DNA of 64,000 nucleotides from RYN-230 sp963834705 (GTDB lineage: Bacteria; Actinomycetota; Actinomycetes; Streptosporangiales; Streptosporangiaceae). The stretch covers positions 1-64,000 of the forward strand of contig CAWICV010000013.1 in assembly GCA_963834705.1 (NCBI GenBank), given 5' to 3'. The notes below the pieces were generated by a model. That model saw only the letters and a list, made by a program, of their open reading frames with translations, searched no databases and had not been told where the DNA came from. Within the stretch, counting starts at the first letter, position 1; each line of letters starts with the position of its first letter. Shown here one piece after another: positions 8,918-16,717 of this stretch. Made by a program: the position numbers and the translations under genes.

Positions 8918-9403
8918 TCAGTGGCCTTCCTTCACCAGCGCGGCGTAACGGTCCAGGTACAGGGGCCAGCCCTCCGGGCCGTCCACGCCGCCAGTGATCG
9001 CTTCCCAACCCGGGCCGTGCCGGTCGAGGTGCCGGTGCTCCAGCTCCACCCGTGTGCGCGCCGGTGACTCGGCGTAGAACCGCACCTCGACCTCGCTGGT
9101 CTGAGCCTGGTCGGTCTCGATCGTCCACCGCGGGCTGATATCCCAGCTGAACACCACCCGGTCTGGCGGGTCGAAGGCCAGGATCCGCGCCCACCGGCAC
9201 TCGCTGCCATCCACTGCCCGGTCCACGATGGCGCCGCCGGCCCGCGGTTCGAACACCGTCTCGGCGATCGGCGCGCCGAGCAGGTTGTGCTCCGGCGGCT
9301 TGAAGTCCCCGAACCGGTCGGTGAACACCGTAAAAGCACGCTCGATCGGCGCGTCAACCACGATCTGCTTGCGGACTGCCGCTGTCTCGGTCTGAGCCAT
9401 CAC
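8918..9403 (-). CDS. AHSA1-type SRPBCC protein
   Basis: This 161-residue protein belongs to the activator-of-Hsp90-ATPase-like (AHSA1) SRPBCC group. It opens with KQIVVDAPIERAFTVFTDRFG and continues through EPRAGGAIVDRAVDG, DPPDRVVFSWDIS and VELEHRHLDRHG, each a usual landmark. The pairing of an ArsR regulator with one or two AHSA1 proteins is very common in actinomycetes. The start overlaps the end of the ArsR gene by about 50 bases, which implies translational coupling. No enzymatic reaction can be assigned. Confidence 0.88.
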   Translation of the reverse strand: MMAQTETAAVRKQIVVDAPIERAFTVFTDRFGDFKPPEHNLLGAPIAETVFEPRAGGAIVDRAVDGSECRWARILAFDPPDRVVFSWDISPRWTIETDQAQTSEVEVRFYAESPARTRVELEHRHLDRHGPGWEAITGGVDGPEGWPLYLDRYAALVKEGH

Positions 9404-9728
9404 GCCCCCTGCTCTCTTTGTCCGGCGCCTCTGCGGCCGCGGCGTACCCGGCCAGCGCCCGCTGCCAATATGTGTCGAGCTGATCTCGCAGCGCGGCCAG
9501 CGCGACCGGATTGAGACGGTAGATCCGGCGCGTCCCCTCGGCCACGTCCTCCACCAGCCCGGCGTCCTTGAGAATCCTCAGATGCTGCGACACCGCCGAC
9601 CTGCTCACCGGCAGCCCAGCGGCCAGCTTCCCCACAGCCTGGGGCCCCTCAGCCAGGCGCGCCACGATGGCCAGGCGCGTGCCATCTGCCAGGGCACCCC
9701 ACCGGTCAGTATCTCGGTTAGCATTCAC
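9354..9728 (-). CDS. ArsR-family winged-helix repressor
   Basis: This 124-residue regulator carries the ArsR DNA-binding pattern: WGALADGTRLAIVARLAEGP, then GLPVSRSAVSQHLRILKDAGLV and EGTRRIYRLNP. No Cys metal site of the ArsR/SmtB type is visible, so it is of the non-metal subgroup usually paired with AHSA1 proteins. The start is GTG at 9728 and lies inside the operator palindrome, which strongly suggests autorepression. First gene of a three-gene operon with the two SRPBCC genes. Confidence 0.9.
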   Translation of the reverse strand: MNANRDTDRWGALADGTRLAIVARLAEGPQAVGKLAAGLPVSRSAVSQHLRILKDAGLVEDVAEGTRRIYRLNPVALAALRDQLDTYWQRALAGYAAAAEAPDKESRGRDGSDRDSGSPQADRG

Positions 9729-9750
9729 TAACCGTTAGGATCTTCTAACC
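9716..9750 (-). promoter_or_regulatory. Doubled palindromic operator of the ArsR operon
   Basis: Two back-to-back palindromes are visible: GGTTAG-N6-CTAACC at 9716-9733 and GTTAG-N6-CTAAC at 9734-9749. Spacing is the same in both. The first covers the GTG start of the ArsR gene, so a bound dimer would block both transcription and translation start. This is the expected position for an autoregulatory operator. Confidence 0.75.
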
Positions 9751-10022
9751 GACACCTCTGTGTCAAGATGCCGGGCAGAGAAAGAAACCAGTGCCCGGCA
9801 GGCACCTCCGAAGCGGCAGGCCCCGCACCCGGGCTGGCCTAGGCGTGGCCGCCATTGCGATGAACATGATCGCTGATGGGAGGCTGGCTTTGCGCCCGGT
9901 CTGCTCTGCGCATGATGGATCACAGCAAACGCGGCGAGCCCACCCGATCCCGATTCCCGCAGCCAGTGGCCGTTCAGGTCACGGGCCGCGGCCATGACCC
10001 GCACCCGCAGGAGGAGCAGCTG

Positions 10023-11192
10023 ATGGACCAGCATGACGGCGTGGCACCGGAGACCCTCGCCGCCCAGGCGCTGGGGGAGCTGGATCAGGTATCGGGCGGC
10101 CTGGTCCCTGTGATCAACCTGTCAACGAACTACGAGCAGCAGCCGGACGGCAGCTACCGGCAGGGCCGGGTCTACACCCGGGCCGACAACCCGACGTCCG
10201 AGCACGCCGAGCGGCTGCTGGCAGCGCTGGAGGGCGGCGGGTGCGCGTGCATGCTGTTCGGCTCCGGGATGGCCGCGGTGACCGCCGTGTTCCAGTCACT
10301 GCTGCCCGGCGATCATGTGCTGGTCTCGCGGGTCCTGTACTGGGGGGTGCGGAAGTGGCTGGCCGAGTTCGCGCTCACCTGGGGCCTGGACGTAGAGTTC
10401 ACCGACACCAGCGATCTTGGCGCGGTGGCAGCGGCGATCCGCCCCGGCCGGACCCGGCTGCTGTGGGCCGAGACGCCGGCGAACCCGATGTGGGAGATCA
10501 CCGACCTGGCGGCCATCTGCGAGCTGGCGCACCAGACCGGGATCCGGGTGGCCGTGGACAACACGGTGGCCACGCCGGTGCTAACCCGGCCGTTCGAGCA
10601 CGGCGTGGACCTGGTGGTGCACTCAGCGACCAAGTACCTCAACGGCCACGGCGACGTGCTGGCTGGCGCGGTCCTGTCCGCCCGCCGGGACCCGTTCTGG
10701 GAGCGGATCCGGTCCTGGCGCCGCACCGCCGGGGCGATGCCCGGGCCGTTCGAGGCATGGCTGCTGCAACGCGGCATGCGGACCCTTTTCCTGCGGGTGC
10801 GGCGCGCCTCGGAGACCGCCCAGCTGATCGCCGGCCATTTCGACGGGCATCCCGCGCTGTCCGCCGTCCTGTATCCCGGGCTGGCCAATCACCCTGGTCA
10901 TCAGATCGCCGCCCGCCAGATGCACGGCGGGTTCGGCGGGATGCTGTCTATCCGGCTGGCCGGCGGAGCCGGGCACGCCCACGCGGTGCTGCGCAATGTG
11001 CACGTGTTTGAGCGAGCCACCTCCCTGGGCGGGGTGGAAAGCCTGATCGAGCACCGGCGCGCCAGCGAGGGGCCATCCTCCCCGGTCCCCGATGATCTGC
11101 TTCGCCTGTCAGCGGGCATCGAGGCCCCGGAGGACCTGATCGCCGACCTGGAAGCCGCGCTCGAGGCGGCGGCCCGGGAGGCACGCCGGTGA
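10023..11192 (+). CDS. Cys/Met-metabolism PLP enzyme (cystathionine gamma-synthase/lyase family)
   Basis: This 389-residue fold-type I PLP enzyme has the marks of the trans-sulfuration family: YTRADNPTSEHAER (the YSRxxNPT phosphate-binding site), FGSGMAA, ETPANPMW, VDNTVATP, and SATKYLNGHGDVLAG with the PLP lysine at about residue 204. The C-terminus has SLGGVESLIEHR and LRLSAGIE. A ribosome site (GCAGGAGGAG) precedes the ATG. The reaction could be synthesis or beta/gamma-elimination. It heads a strictly coupled operon with a NifU-like protein and an ATP-grasp ligase rather than methionine genes, so I infer a role in supplying sulfur or an amino acid to that pathway. Confidence 0.9.
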   Translation: MDQHDGVAPETLAAQALGELDQVSGGLVPVINLSTNYEQQPDGSYRQGRVYTRADNPTSEHAERLLAALEGGGCACMLFGSGMAAVTAVFQSLLPGDHVLVSRVLYWGVRKWLAEFALTWGLDVEFTDTSDLGAVAAAIRPGRTRLLWAETPANPMWEITDLAAICELAHQTGIRVAVDNTVATPVLTRPFEHGVDLVVHSATKYLNGHGDVLAGAVLSARRDPFWERIRSWRRTAGAMPGPFEAWLLQRGMRTLFLRVRRASETAQLIAGHFDGHPALSAVLYPGLANHPGHQIAARQMHGGFGGMLSIRLAGGAGHAHAVLRNVHVFERATSLGGVESLIEHRRASEGPSSPVPDDLLRLSAGIEAPEDLIADLEAALEAAAREARR

Positions 11193-11722
11193 CCGCCCTG
11201 GCCGCACAGGTGAGGGCCGCGCTGGAACGCAGCGTCCTGCCCTCGGTCATCGCACGCGGCGCCGCCATCCGCGTCGCCGCCGCCGACAATGGCGTGATCA
11301 CCCTGGAAGTGACAGGATCACCGGGCGCGGTGTTCCCGCTGGCCGCCCGCATCGAGGCGGCGATCCGCGCCGCCGTGCCGGAAGTCACCAGCGTGCGGCT
11401 GACCGCGCCCGCCGCTGGGACGCCGCGGTCACCGGCGGACGCCGGAGCCAGCCTCGCCGCGGCCGCCCAGCAGATCCTGGACACCGAAGTCAACCCCGCC
11501 ATCGCCGCCCACCACGGCCACGTGACCGTCGCCGGTGCCGCGGAGGGCTGGATCCGGATCCGCCTCGATGGCGGCTGCCAGGGCTGCAGCCTGGCGGAAG
11601 TGACCCTCCGGCAGGGCATCGAACCGCTGCTGCAGGCACGCCTGCCCGCCATGACCGGCGTGATCGACGTCACCGATCACGAGGCGGGAACACAGCCGTT
11701 CTTCTCGCCGGAGAAGCGATGA
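11189..11722 (+). CDS. NifU-like protein with two Nfu-type domains
   Basis: This 177-residue protein has two related domains. The C-terminal one (about residues 88-165) is a NifU C-terminal (Nfu) domain with DGGCQGCSLAEVTLRQGIE, so it keeps the CxxC that binds an Fe-S cluster. The N-terminal one (about 5-68) has the same size and strand/helix pattern but no CxxC. Nfu proteins carry and deliver Fe-S clusters. The GTG start overlaps the end of the PLP gene by 4 bases (GTGA), and its own stop overlaps the ATP-grasp start by 4 bases (ATGA). This gene order is unusual and suggests a dedicated sulfur or cluster step. Confidence 0.8.
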   Translation: MTALAAQVRAALERSVLPSVIARGAAIRVAAADNGVITLEVTGSPGAVFPLAARIEAAIRAAVPEVTSVRLTAPAAGTPRSPADAGASLAAAAQQILDTEVNPAIAAHHGHVTVAGAAEGWIRIRLDGGCQGCSLAEVTLRQGIEPLLQARLPAMTGVIDVTDHEAGTQPFFSPEKR

Positions 11723-13005
11723 CCACGGCCAGGCCGGGCAGGAGGATCGGTCCGGCCCGCACGGACCCCGAGGTCGGCCCGGCGGCGCCGCGGGTGCTGC
11801 TGCTGGTGCCCGCCCGTACCTACCGCGCGGCCGATTTTCTCGCCGCGGCTACCCGGATGGGCGCCGGCCTCGTCGTGGGCAGCGACGGGGCGCTGCCACT
11901 CGGCGATCACCCAGTCGTGCACATCAGCCCCGCGGACCCCGACGGCACCACCGGCCGGATCATGGCTCTCGGTGTCCGGTTCGACGCGGTCGTGGCCGCC
12001 GACACGCCGATGCTGGCCCTGGCCGCGGTCGTGGCCGGCAGGCTGGGGCTGCCACACAACCCAGTGCCGGCCATAACCGCCGCTGCCGACAAGTCGCTGC
12101 AGCGGGCCGCGTGGGCAGCCGCCGGCGTGGCCCAGCCCAGATTCCGCATCGTGCCCGCGGACGCCCCCGAGGGGTTCCTGCGCCAGGCGGCCACGGAGAC
12201 CAGGTTCCCCTGCGTTGTCAAGGCGGCATCGCTCAGCGCCAGCCAGGGAGTGCTGCGCGCCGATGACCCGGCCGCCGCGGTAACCGCAGCCGCACGCATC
12301 CGGCGGATCCTGGCTCAGGCCAGGCGGCCCGCGGACGAGCCGCTGCTGGTGGAAGAGTACGTGCCCGGGCCAGAGCTAAGCATCGACGGTCTCCTCAGCA
12401 ACGGGACCCTGGCTGTCACCGCCGTCTTCGACAAGCCACGCACCCCCGACGGGCCCACCTTCGAGGAAACCATGCTCATCACCCCGTCCCGGCTGCCCGC
12501 ACCTGTGCTGGCCGCGGCTATTGCCACCGCGGGACAGGCCGCCCGGGCCCTTGGGCTCACCCACGGCCCCATCCACGCCGAGCTGCGTATCGACGGACGC
12601 GCCGGCCAGCCCAGGCCGGCCATGCTGGAACTCGCAGCACGGTCGATCGGCGGCCTGTGCTCACGCGCCCTGCGGTTCGGCAGCGGGATGAGCCTGGAAG
12701 AACTCGTGCTGGCCAACGCCCTCGGCCGCCCCACCCCCGGCCAGCAGGCCACCCGGCCCGCCGGGGTGTTCATGCTCCCGGTGGCACGCCGCGGCGTGCT
12801 GGCGGCCGTCGAAGGCCACAGCCACGCCACAGCGGTGCCAGGCATCACTGGCCTGACCCTCACCATCCCGCTCGGCCAGCATGTCCAGCCCCTCCCCGGC
12901 GGGGACCGCTACCTCGGCTTCCTGTTCGCCGAAGCCGACACGTGCGAACAGGTAGAACAGGCACTTAGTGCCGCTTATGAGCGGCTCCACGTCGTGATCC
13001 ACTGA
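11719..13005 (+). CDS. ATP-grasp ligase of unknown substrate
   Basis: This 428-residue protein has the three-part ATP-grasp architecture. A Rossmann-like N-domain (RVLLLVPARTYRAADFL, then FDAVVAADTPMLALAAVVAG) is followed by NPVPAITAAADKSLQRAAW and FPCVVKAASLSASQGV (ATP-binding lysine). The acidic strand VEEYVPGPELSIDGLL and the metal-binding PAMLELAARSIGG follow, and a C-terminal extension ends the protein. It resembles carboxylate-amine ligases of the carnosine synthase / PurK-like type, which join an acyl phosphate to an amine. It is the last gene of the operon. The partner genes suggest that the substrate is a sulfur-containing or PLP-made amino acid; this is inference. Confidence 0.85.
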   Translation: MTTARPGRRIGPARTDPEVGPAAPRVLLLVPARTYRAADFLAAATRMGAGLVVGSDGALPLGDHPVVHISPADPDGTTGRIMALGVRFDAVVAADTPMLALAAVVAGRLGLPHNPVPAITAAADKSLQRAAWAAAGVAQPRFRIVPADAPEGFLRQAATETRFPCVVKAASLSASQGVLRADDPAAAVTAAARIRRILAQARRPADEPLLVEEYVPGPELSIDGLLSNGTLAVTAVFDKPRTPDGPTFEETMLITPSRLPAPVLAAAIATAGQAARALGLTHGPIHAELRIDGRAGQPRPAMLELAARSIGGLCSRALRFGSGMSLEELVLANALGRPTPGQQATRPAGVFMLPVARRGVLAAVEGHSHATAVPGITGLTLTIPLGQHVQPLPGGDRYLGFLFAEADTCEQVEQALSAAYERLHVVIH

Positions 13006-13098
13006 CCGCGGCGCTGGACAGGTGCCGGTGGCGCACTGGCTGCGTACCCTGCCATGGTCTTCCTGCCCCGTCTTGAAGCCGGGCCTGCCCGGCTGTAG

Positions 13099-13139
13099 AA
13101 CCTTCTTATAAACCTGTATGACGCGTAAATAAGAAGGTT
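13099..13139. promoter_or_regulatory. 11-bp inverted repeat between ATP-grasp and BNR genes
   Basis: AACCTTCTTAT and ATAAGAAGGTT form perfect arms separated by 19 bases. The A+T content and the lack of a G+C stem make a terminator less likely than an operator or promoter element for the BNR-protein gene that starts 44 bases later. Confidence 0.45.
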
Positions 13140-13182
13140 GCCACCCGGGGGAAGACGCGGCTGAAGGCAGTGAGGTGAGACC

Positions 13183-14574
13183 GTGAGTACGGTACGGAGG
13201 ACGGGTGAAATGGGTGCACGGCGCAGGCGTCGGGTGGCCGCGCGGCTGCTCACCGTTCACCTCCTGGCTGCTGCCTGCGTGATTCTTGGCTTAGCGGCCC
13301 TGCCGGCTCTGGCCGCTCCCGCGTCTGGAGCCGTCCATGCCAGGCCCGGCTCCGGTTATCACGTGAGCCCGGTGATCGAGGTGAGCACCTGCGGGGGCGG
13401 CAACGCTGAGATCGTGCAGGCTGTGGCCAAGCCCGGCTACGTGTACGAGGCGTGGATCGGGTGCGGGGGCGAGGGTTTTGCCCGGTCCACCGACGGCGGG
13501 CTGCACTTCGGCAAGCCGGTAACCCTGCCTGACTCGAGCGGCTCCGATGACCCGGCCATGGCTGTGGCCTCCAACGGGGCCGTGTACGTGTCGTACCTGC
13601 GTTACCACAAGGGCTACGCCTACCCGGTGGTGGCGGCCTCCTTCAACCATGGGGCCACGTTCTCCCAGGTGAGATCCCTCATCCCACATGTGAAGGGCAA
13701 CTGGGGCGACAGGGATTTCATCGCCGCCGGCCGCCACGGCGCGGTGTATGTCACCTGGGACTACGGGCCCAGCGCGGCCGATGTGAAGATCATCTGCAGT
13801 CCGGTCGGCAGCTGTGCCTACGAGGCAGTGGACGCGACCGCAGTGATCCAGCGGTCGGCCGACAGCGGGAAGACCTGGAGCAAGATCACTCCGATGCAGC
13901 CGGGCTTCCCCGCGGGCGGGGGTTACGACGCCTCCGTGCTGACACGGCCGGACGGACAACTCGACGCGCTGATCTGGGGGCACCACCTCAACCCTGTCAC
14001 CTTCAAGGTGCACCCGGGCCATGAGTTCTTCACCTCCTCATCGGACGCCGGGAGGACCTGGTCACCCCTGCTGGAGATCGGGCCCATAGCGGGATCCATC
14101 GCAGTGCCCACCTGGTGGATCGACGGCGACCTGGGGATGGACCGGGCTGGAATCCTCTATGCCACCTGGGACACCCAGACGACCCGGGGTGATATCGGCT
14201 GGATCTCCTATTCCACCGATCACGGCAGGACCTGGTCGGCTCCCCTGCGGGTGACCAGCGACCGCGACAACGCCATGCACAACGTGGAGGTGGCAGGCGC
14301 AGGCCCCGGCGTCGCCGATGTCGCCTGGCAGGCCGACAACTCACCCCGCGGCTACGCCACACACCTGCGGCCCTTCTCCATCACGAGGGGCTGGCTGGCC
14401 CCGGCCACCCGGGTCTCCACCCAGTTCGGGAACAAGAAGATCTGGCCGGGTGACACCTTCGGGATCTCGGTCCTGTCCGCCGATCGGGCGGTGCTGAGCT
14501 GGGGCAGCGCGATCAAGAACCACAAAAACTCGCAGATATACGCCAGGGTGGTGCGACTGCCCCATCACGCGTAG
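13183..14574 (+). CDS. Secreted BNR-repeat (sialidase-like beta-propeller) protein
   Basis: This 463-residue protein has a Sec signal: an Arg-rich start (RRRRR), a hydrophobic stretch LLTVHLLAAACVILGLAALP and an ALAAPA cleavage site near residue 45. The mature part has at least four Asp-box (BNR) motifs: STDGGLHFGK, SADSGKTWSK, SSDAGRTWSP and STDHGRTWSAP. That indicates a six-bladed propeller like sialidases. The catalytic Arg triad and Tyr/Glu pair cannot be fixed by eye, so an actual glycosidase role is unproven. Start is GTG 13183, with an ATG alternative at 13210. Single gene. Confidence 0.8.
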   Translation: MSTVRRTGEMGARRRRRVAARLLTVHLLAAACVILGLAALPALAAPASGAVHARPGSGYHVSPVIEVSTCGGGNAEIVQAVAKPGYVYEAWIGCGGEGFARSTDGGLHFGKPVTLPDSSGSDDPAMAVASNGAVYVSYLRYHKGYAYPVVAASFNHGATFSQVRSLIPHVKGNWGDRDFIAAGRHGAVYVTWDYGPSAADVKIICSPVGSCAYEAVDATAVIQRSADSGKTWSKITPMQPGFPAGGGYDASVLTRPDGQLDALIWGHHLNPVTFKVHPGHEFFTSSSDAGRTWSPLLEIGPIAGSIAVPTWWIDGDLGMDRAGILYATWDTQTTRGDIGWISYSTDHGRTWSAPLRVTSDRDNAMHNVEVAGAGPGVADVAWQADNSPRGYATHLRPFSITRGWLAPATRVSTQFGNKKIWPGDTFGISVLSADRAVLSWGSAIKNHKNSQIYARVVRLPHHA

Positions 14575-14797
14575 CGTCTGCACCCACATGTCAGCGACGC
14601 GCGAGCCCGCCGCGGCGCCATGGCAGGAGAAGGCTGGCGAGTCACAGGGGAGTGGGGCCGTAGCTCCGCTGAGGCCTGGGAGATCTCCGCGTGTAAGCCT
14701 GGCTGGATGCTGATTCGCTTTACGGCGCCGCGGTAGCCTTGAGGCAGGTTGTGGATGGTCAAATGCCTGCTAGGCGCGTGGCAGGCTCGGTCCGCCG

Positions 14798-14829
14798 GTA
14801 CGGCAGGAGTACAGCAGGAAAGTACAGCA
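14798..14829. repeat. Three spaced GTACRGCA repeats near the left att core
   Basis: GTACGGCA (14798), GTACAGCA (14809) and GTACAGCA (14822) occur 11-13 bases apart, about 90 bases left of the att core. Short spaced direct repeats of this kind are typical arm-type binding sites of tyrosine integrases. They lie outside the AICE described here and may belong to a neighbouring island. The rest of 14575-14914 has no supported gene. Confidence 0.4.
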
Positions 14830-14914
14830 ACTCACCCGGACGCGGGCGGACTTGCGGGGACGCGGAAGGACGGTGACCTGCAGGTATGGACGCGGGTGGA
14901 CGTCCTGCCGACAG

Positions 14915-14957
14915 ATGGCATGCAAGAGGTCAGGAGTTCGAATCTCCTTAGCTCCAC
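14915..14957 (+). repeat. Left attachment site (tRNA 3'-end copy)
   Basis: A 43-bp core is identical to 24224-24266. It contains the T-arm (AGGAG, TTCGAAT, CTCCT), the 3' acceptor strand TAGCTCC and the discriminator A. The start GCATGCAAG matches the anticodon arm of tRNA-Ala(TGC). The sequence to its left (CCGACAG) cannot form the 5' half of a tRNA, so this is an att copy, not an intact gene. Confidence 0.85.
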
Positions 14958-15019
14958 CTGGTAAAACACACGGGCAGAAGTTCCGAATTGGCCCGATGAC
15001 ACCCGCGATTGACACCAGT

Positions 15020-16183
15020 TCATGGTGTTTCCGGCGTGCTCTCGCCACGTAGGGCGTCGCTAATCCGGCTGAGCGCGTCGCGCTGGGCCTGGCGGTCCTC
15101 GTGGGTGTAGATCTCCAGGGTCACGGCCAGCCGGGAATGGCCGAGGATGAGCTGGGCGTCGCGGGCCGGGACGCCGAGATTCTTGAGCAGGGTCGCGGTC
15201 GTATGCCGCACGTGGTGCACGTTGATCACCCGCAGGCCGTGGGTGATGCAGATGCGGCGGAAAGACCGGGCCATGTTGCGCGGCTCGATCGGTCGCCCAG
15301 TCCTGGTCGTGAAGATGAGCCCGGTGTCCTGCCAGGCGCGGCCCAGCTCCAGGCGGTCGGCGGCCTGCGCGGCGCGGCGCAGCTCCAGGGCCTCGGCGGC
15401 CGGAACGAGCAGCGGTAGGTCGCGGCGGCCAGCGACGGTCTTGACCGGGCCGATGCGCAGCTCGCCGTGGACGCGCTGGATGTGCTGGCGGACCCGCAGC
15501 TCGTTGTCCTCTTCGTCCACATCGCGCCAGCGCAGGCCGAGGACTTCACCGCGGCGCAGTCCGTAGAGCAACAGGAGCATGAACGCGGGGTAGAGCGGAT
15601 CACCCTTGGCAGCATCCAGGAACGCCCGAGCCTCGGCTGCGGTCCACGGGGTGATGGGCTTGCGTTCCCACGCGGGCAGCTCGGCCAGCCGGGCGACGTT
15701 ACGCATGACTAGTTCCTCCCGCATTGCCCGGGTTAGCGCTGAGGACAGCACCGTCTTCATGACCTGGACTTTCCGGATCGAGTGGCCGTCGGCGAGCTGA
15801 CCCGTCAGGAAGGTCTGGACCCGGGCCGCCGACAGGCGGGCTAGCGGGTATCTCCCGAGAGCTGGCTTGAGGTACAGCCGGACGGTGGTCTCATACAGGG
15901 CGTGCGTAGCGGGTCTGCGGTTCGCGGCGACTACGTGCTCTAGCCAGTAGTCGAGCCAGTCACCCAGCTTCCAGGCCCGGTCCGGGACCGGGATGCCCTG
16001 GCGGTTACGTTCCTGAGCCTCGCGCATCTTGTCGGCCGCTTCCTGGCGGGTGCGGCCATAGACGGTGACGCGCTTGCGGGTGCCCGCGCTGGTCCACGCG
16101 TAGTAGCGGCCCATCCAGCGGCCATCAGCGCGCTTGGTGAGCGAGCCGTCGCCGTTGACGCGGCGGCGGGCGGCCCGGGGCAT
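15020..16183 (-). CDS. int: Site-specific tyrosine integrase
   Basis: This 387-residue tyrosine recombinase has an arm-binding N-terminus (NGDGSLTKRADGRWMGRYYA), a SAM-like core-binding domain (about residues 65-150) and the catalytic domain. All key residues are visible: Arg in LLLLYGLRRGEVLGLRW, the Lys region after RIGPVKT, HHVRHT (His-x-x-Arg), LGHS, and the nucleophile Tyr in LEIYTHED. It lies next to the left att core, as expected. Its ATG overlaps the excisionase stop (TGATG), so the two are translationally coupled. It looks intact, in contrast to the rest of the element. Confidence 0.93.
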   Translation of the reverse strand: MPRAARRRVNGDGSLTKRADGRWMGRYYAWTSAGTRKRVTVYGRTRQEAADKMREAQERNRQGIPVPDRAWKLGDWLDYWLEHVVAANRRPATHALYETTVRLYLKPALGRYPLARLSAARVQTFLTGQLADGHSIRKVQVMKTVLSSALTRAMREELVMRNVARLAELPAWERKPITPWTAAEARAFLDAAKGDPLYPAFMLLLLYGLRRGEVLGLRWRDVDEEDNELRVRQHIQRVHGELRIGPVKTVAGRRDLPLLVPAAEALELRRAAQAADRLELGRAWQDTGLIFTTRTGRPIEPRNMARSFRRICITHGLRVINVHHVRHTTATLLKNLGVPARDAQLILGHSRLAVTLEIYTHEDRQAQRDALSRISDALRGESTPETP

Positions 16184-16372
16184 CAGGCGACCTCGTCGGC
16201 CTGGTCCTCGAGCTGGCAGACGTAGTCGCGCAGGGCGTCGAGGGTGATGAACCGCATGTGGCCGTCTTTGACGGAGCGGATCTTCCCGGCGTGCATCAGG
16301 TCATACAGGGTGGCCCGGCCGATGCCGAGCACTTCGGCGGCTTCTTTCGGCCCGGTACAGCAGCTTTTCCAT
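16183..16372 (-). pseudogene. xis: Excisionase (AlpA/MerR-like HTH) with single-base frameshift
   Basis: The ATG at 16372 begins MEKLLYRAE, the usual start of AICE excisionases. After GCC GAA an extra A shifts the frame. The next frame then reads EAAEVLGIGRATLYDLMHAG, followed by IRSVKDGHMRFITLDAL, ending ...DEVA. Removing one A from GCCGAAAGAAGCC at about 16344-16350 restores one protein of about 62 residues. Xis directs excision and controls integrase direction. The defect may be real, a sequencing error or, less likely, programmed frameshifting. It overlaps int by one base. Confidence 0.75.
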
Positions 16373-16394
16373 GGTCGTCCTTCGCGGTTGGGGG

Positions 16395-16715
16395 TCAGGC
16401 GGCTTGGGCTTCGTCGCGGGCGGCCTGGTCGTGCTCGCGGGCCCGCGCGGCGGCCGACAGGGCCAGGAGTGCGTCGCCGGTGGTGCGCCAGCCCATCCCG
16501 GCCCGCTCCAGGCTGGTGACGGTGATGACGGCGGCCTGGCCGTCCTGGCCGCCGGTGGTGGGTGCCGGGTGCTGGCGGCGGTAGTCGGCGCGGGCCTGGC
16601 GCAGCGCGCGCAGGGTGGTGGAGTAGCGGCGGCTCTTGGTGGCGAAGTGGCCGCGGTAGCCGAGCATGTGAGCTCAGCGCCGCAGGGCGCGGAAGTCGGG
16701 GGCGGTGTGGCTGCC
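16395..16715 (-). pseudogene. repSA: RepSA-like replication initiator, C-terminal half (split by IS630 element)
   Basis: The reading AHMLGYRGHFATKSRRYST, then LRALRQARADYRRQH and a segment ending GMGWRTTGDALLALSAAARAREH is the usual C-terminus of AICE/pSAM2-type initiators. Just before AHMLG the frame has TGA (16674-16676) where relatives have a Trp codon, so a nonsense change is added to the IS disruption. Upstream coding (TAPDFRALRR) continues to the IS edge at 16715. Joining the two halves across the TA target does not restore one frame, so an indel is also present. Inactive. Confidence 0.75.
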
Positions 16716-16717
16716 TA

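Noticed and set aside
14880..14957. Complete tRNA gene at the left att core
   Set aside because: The T-arm and 3' acceptor strand are present but no GGAGCTA-like 5' strand, D-arm or anticodon 5' strand is found at the right distance.
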